Below, in pieces: positions 5,112 through 5,950 of a stretch of 5,950 bases of DNA (position 1 is the first letter of the stretch; every line of letters begins with the position of its first letter). Made by a program: the position numbers and the translations under genes. The notes below the pieces were generated by a model. The model had not been told where the DNA came from. It did no database searches and saw only the letters and a program-made list of their open reading frames with translations. Source of the DNA: Clostridiales bacterium (GTDB lineage: Bacteria; Bacillota; Clostridia; Lachnospirales; JAITVM01); contig JAITVM010000291.1 of assembly GCA_031285815.1 (NCBI GenBank), forward strand, positions 1 to 5,950. Reading direction: 5' to 3'.

Positions 5112-5950
5112 ATGGCAAAATTATACTATCAAGAAGATTGTGATTTGGGGTTGTTAAAAAATAAAACAGTCGCTATTATCGGATATGGTTCGCAAGGCCA
5201 TGCCCATGCATTAAATTTGCATGAGTCCGGTGTTAATGTCATAGTCGGGCTGTATGAAGGCAGCAAGTCATGGGAATTGGCAGAAGGGGCTGGGCTAAAA
5301 GCTGATACTGCATTTAATGCCGCTAAAGCGGCTGATATAATAATGATACTGGTTAACGATGAGAAACAAGCACAGCTTTATAAAGAAAGCATTGAGCCTA
5401 ACCTTTCAGAAGGTAAATACTTAGCTTTTGCCCATGGCTTTAATATTCATTTTGGCCAGGTAACCCCGCCATCTAATGTAAACGTATTCATGATAGCGCC
5501 TAAAGGCCCAGGGCACACAGTTAGGAGCCAATATCAAGAAGGCCGTGGGGTACCATGTTTGGTTGCTGTGTATCAAGATTATTCTGAAGACACCAAAGAT
5601 ATTGCACTTGCTTATGCAGCCGGCATAGGCGGGGCTAGGGCCGGGGTTTTAGAGACTACGTTTAAAGAAGAGACAGAAACAGACTTATTTGGTGAACAGG
5701 CAGTCCTTTGTGGCGGCGTGTCTGAACTTATGAAGGCTGGCTTTGAAGTTTTGGTTGAGGCAGGGTACCAGCCGGAATCTGCTTATTTTGAATGCATGCA
5801 TGAAATGAAGCTCATAATAGACTTGGTTAACCAAGGCGGTCTTAGCTATATGAGGTACTCTATTTCTGATACAGCAGAATATGGTGATTACCAAATTGGG
5901 ACGAGGATAATTACAGAAAGCACTAAAAATGAAATGCGTAAAGTTTTAAA
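5112..5950 (+). CDS. ilvC: Ketol-acid reductoisomerase, class I, 3' end beyond the window
   Basis: IlvC isomerises and reduces acetolactate or acetohydroxybutyrate to the dihydroxy acids of the Val/Leu and Ile pathways, using NAD(P)H and Mg2+. The 279 codons visible are open to the window edge, about 50 residues short of the usual 330 for class I enzymes. Seen motifs: the Rossmann loop IGYGSQGHAHA (23-33), the cofactor-specificity loop VGLYEGSKSW (45-54), AHGFNIHFG (107-115) with His108, IAPKGPGHTVR (128-138), GGARAGVLETTFKEETETDLFGEQ (173-196, in which Asp191 and Glu195 bind metal), FECMHEMK (226-233, Glu227 and Glu231 bind metal) and MRYSISDTAEYGD (247-259). The start is ATG 5112 with GGAGG at 5097-5101. 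It follows ilvN by 5 bases in one operon under the leader attenuator. The specificity loop lacks the Arg common in NADPH enzymes. Confidence 0.96.
   Translation, partial: MAKLYYQEDCDLGLLKNKTVAIIGYGSQGHAHALNLHESGVNVIVGLYEGSKSWELAEGAGLKADTAFNAAKAADIIMILVNDEKQAQLYKESIEPNLSEGKYLAFAHGFNIHFGQVTPPSNVNVFMIAPKGPGHTVRSQYQEGRGVPCLVAVYQDYSEDTKDIALAYAAGIGGARAGVLETTFKEETETDLFGEQAVLCGGVSELMKAGFEVLVEAGYQPESAYFECMHEMKLIIDLVNQGGLSYMRYSISDTAEYGDYQIGTRIITESTKNEMRKVL

Noticed and set aside
1..5950. CRISPR array, tRNA, rRNA, or defence system
   Set aside because: No regularly spaced repeats, cloverleaf-forming sequence, rRNA-like stretch, or defence-associated domain was seen on either strand.

Overview
The window comes from an AT-rich chromosome, most likely a low-GC Firmicute of the class Clostridia. 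This rests on base composition, GA-rich Shine-Dalgarno sites, sigma-A-type promoters with 17-base spacers, U-tailed intrinsic terminators, an IS4-type transposase fragment, and DapB, IlvN and IlvC sequences that look clostridial. No species can be named from sequence alone.

Left part (1-1675): the 3' part of dapA and a complete dapB, two consecutive steps of the diaminopimelate/lysine pathway, on the + strand. A perfect 16-bp inverted repeat lies between them. The pair ends at an intrinsic terminator (1645-1675).

Middle part (1676-3440): an accessory segment. It holds a gene-poor stretch with no recognised gene, a 43-residue minus-strand fragment of an IS4-type transposase whose ribosome site is buried in a hairpin, and a complete minus-strand gene for a membrane-anchored alpha/beta hydrolase. 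The hydrolase runs towards dapB and the two units converge. The same hairpin can terminate the hydrolase transcript.

Right part (3440-5950): yqeC, a selenium/molybdenum-hydroxylase accessory protein, with its own near-consensus promoter and none of its usual partners in view. It is followed by a branched-chain amino-acid operon: promoter (4382-4410), a leader of about 175 nt, ilvN (acetolactate synthase regulatory subunit) and the first 279 codons of ilvC (ketol-acid reductoisomerase). No ilvB precedes ilvN.

The most interesting element is the ilv leader. It encodes a possible 14-residue peptide, MVLVNRWLGLPVTN, rich in Val and Leu, overlaid on mutually exclusive pairing segments that end in a strong terminator just before ilvN. 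This matches the architecture of classical translation-coupled attenuation, rather than the T-box control expected in many Firmicutes. The weak point is that the peptide has no obvious Shine-Dalgarno sequence.
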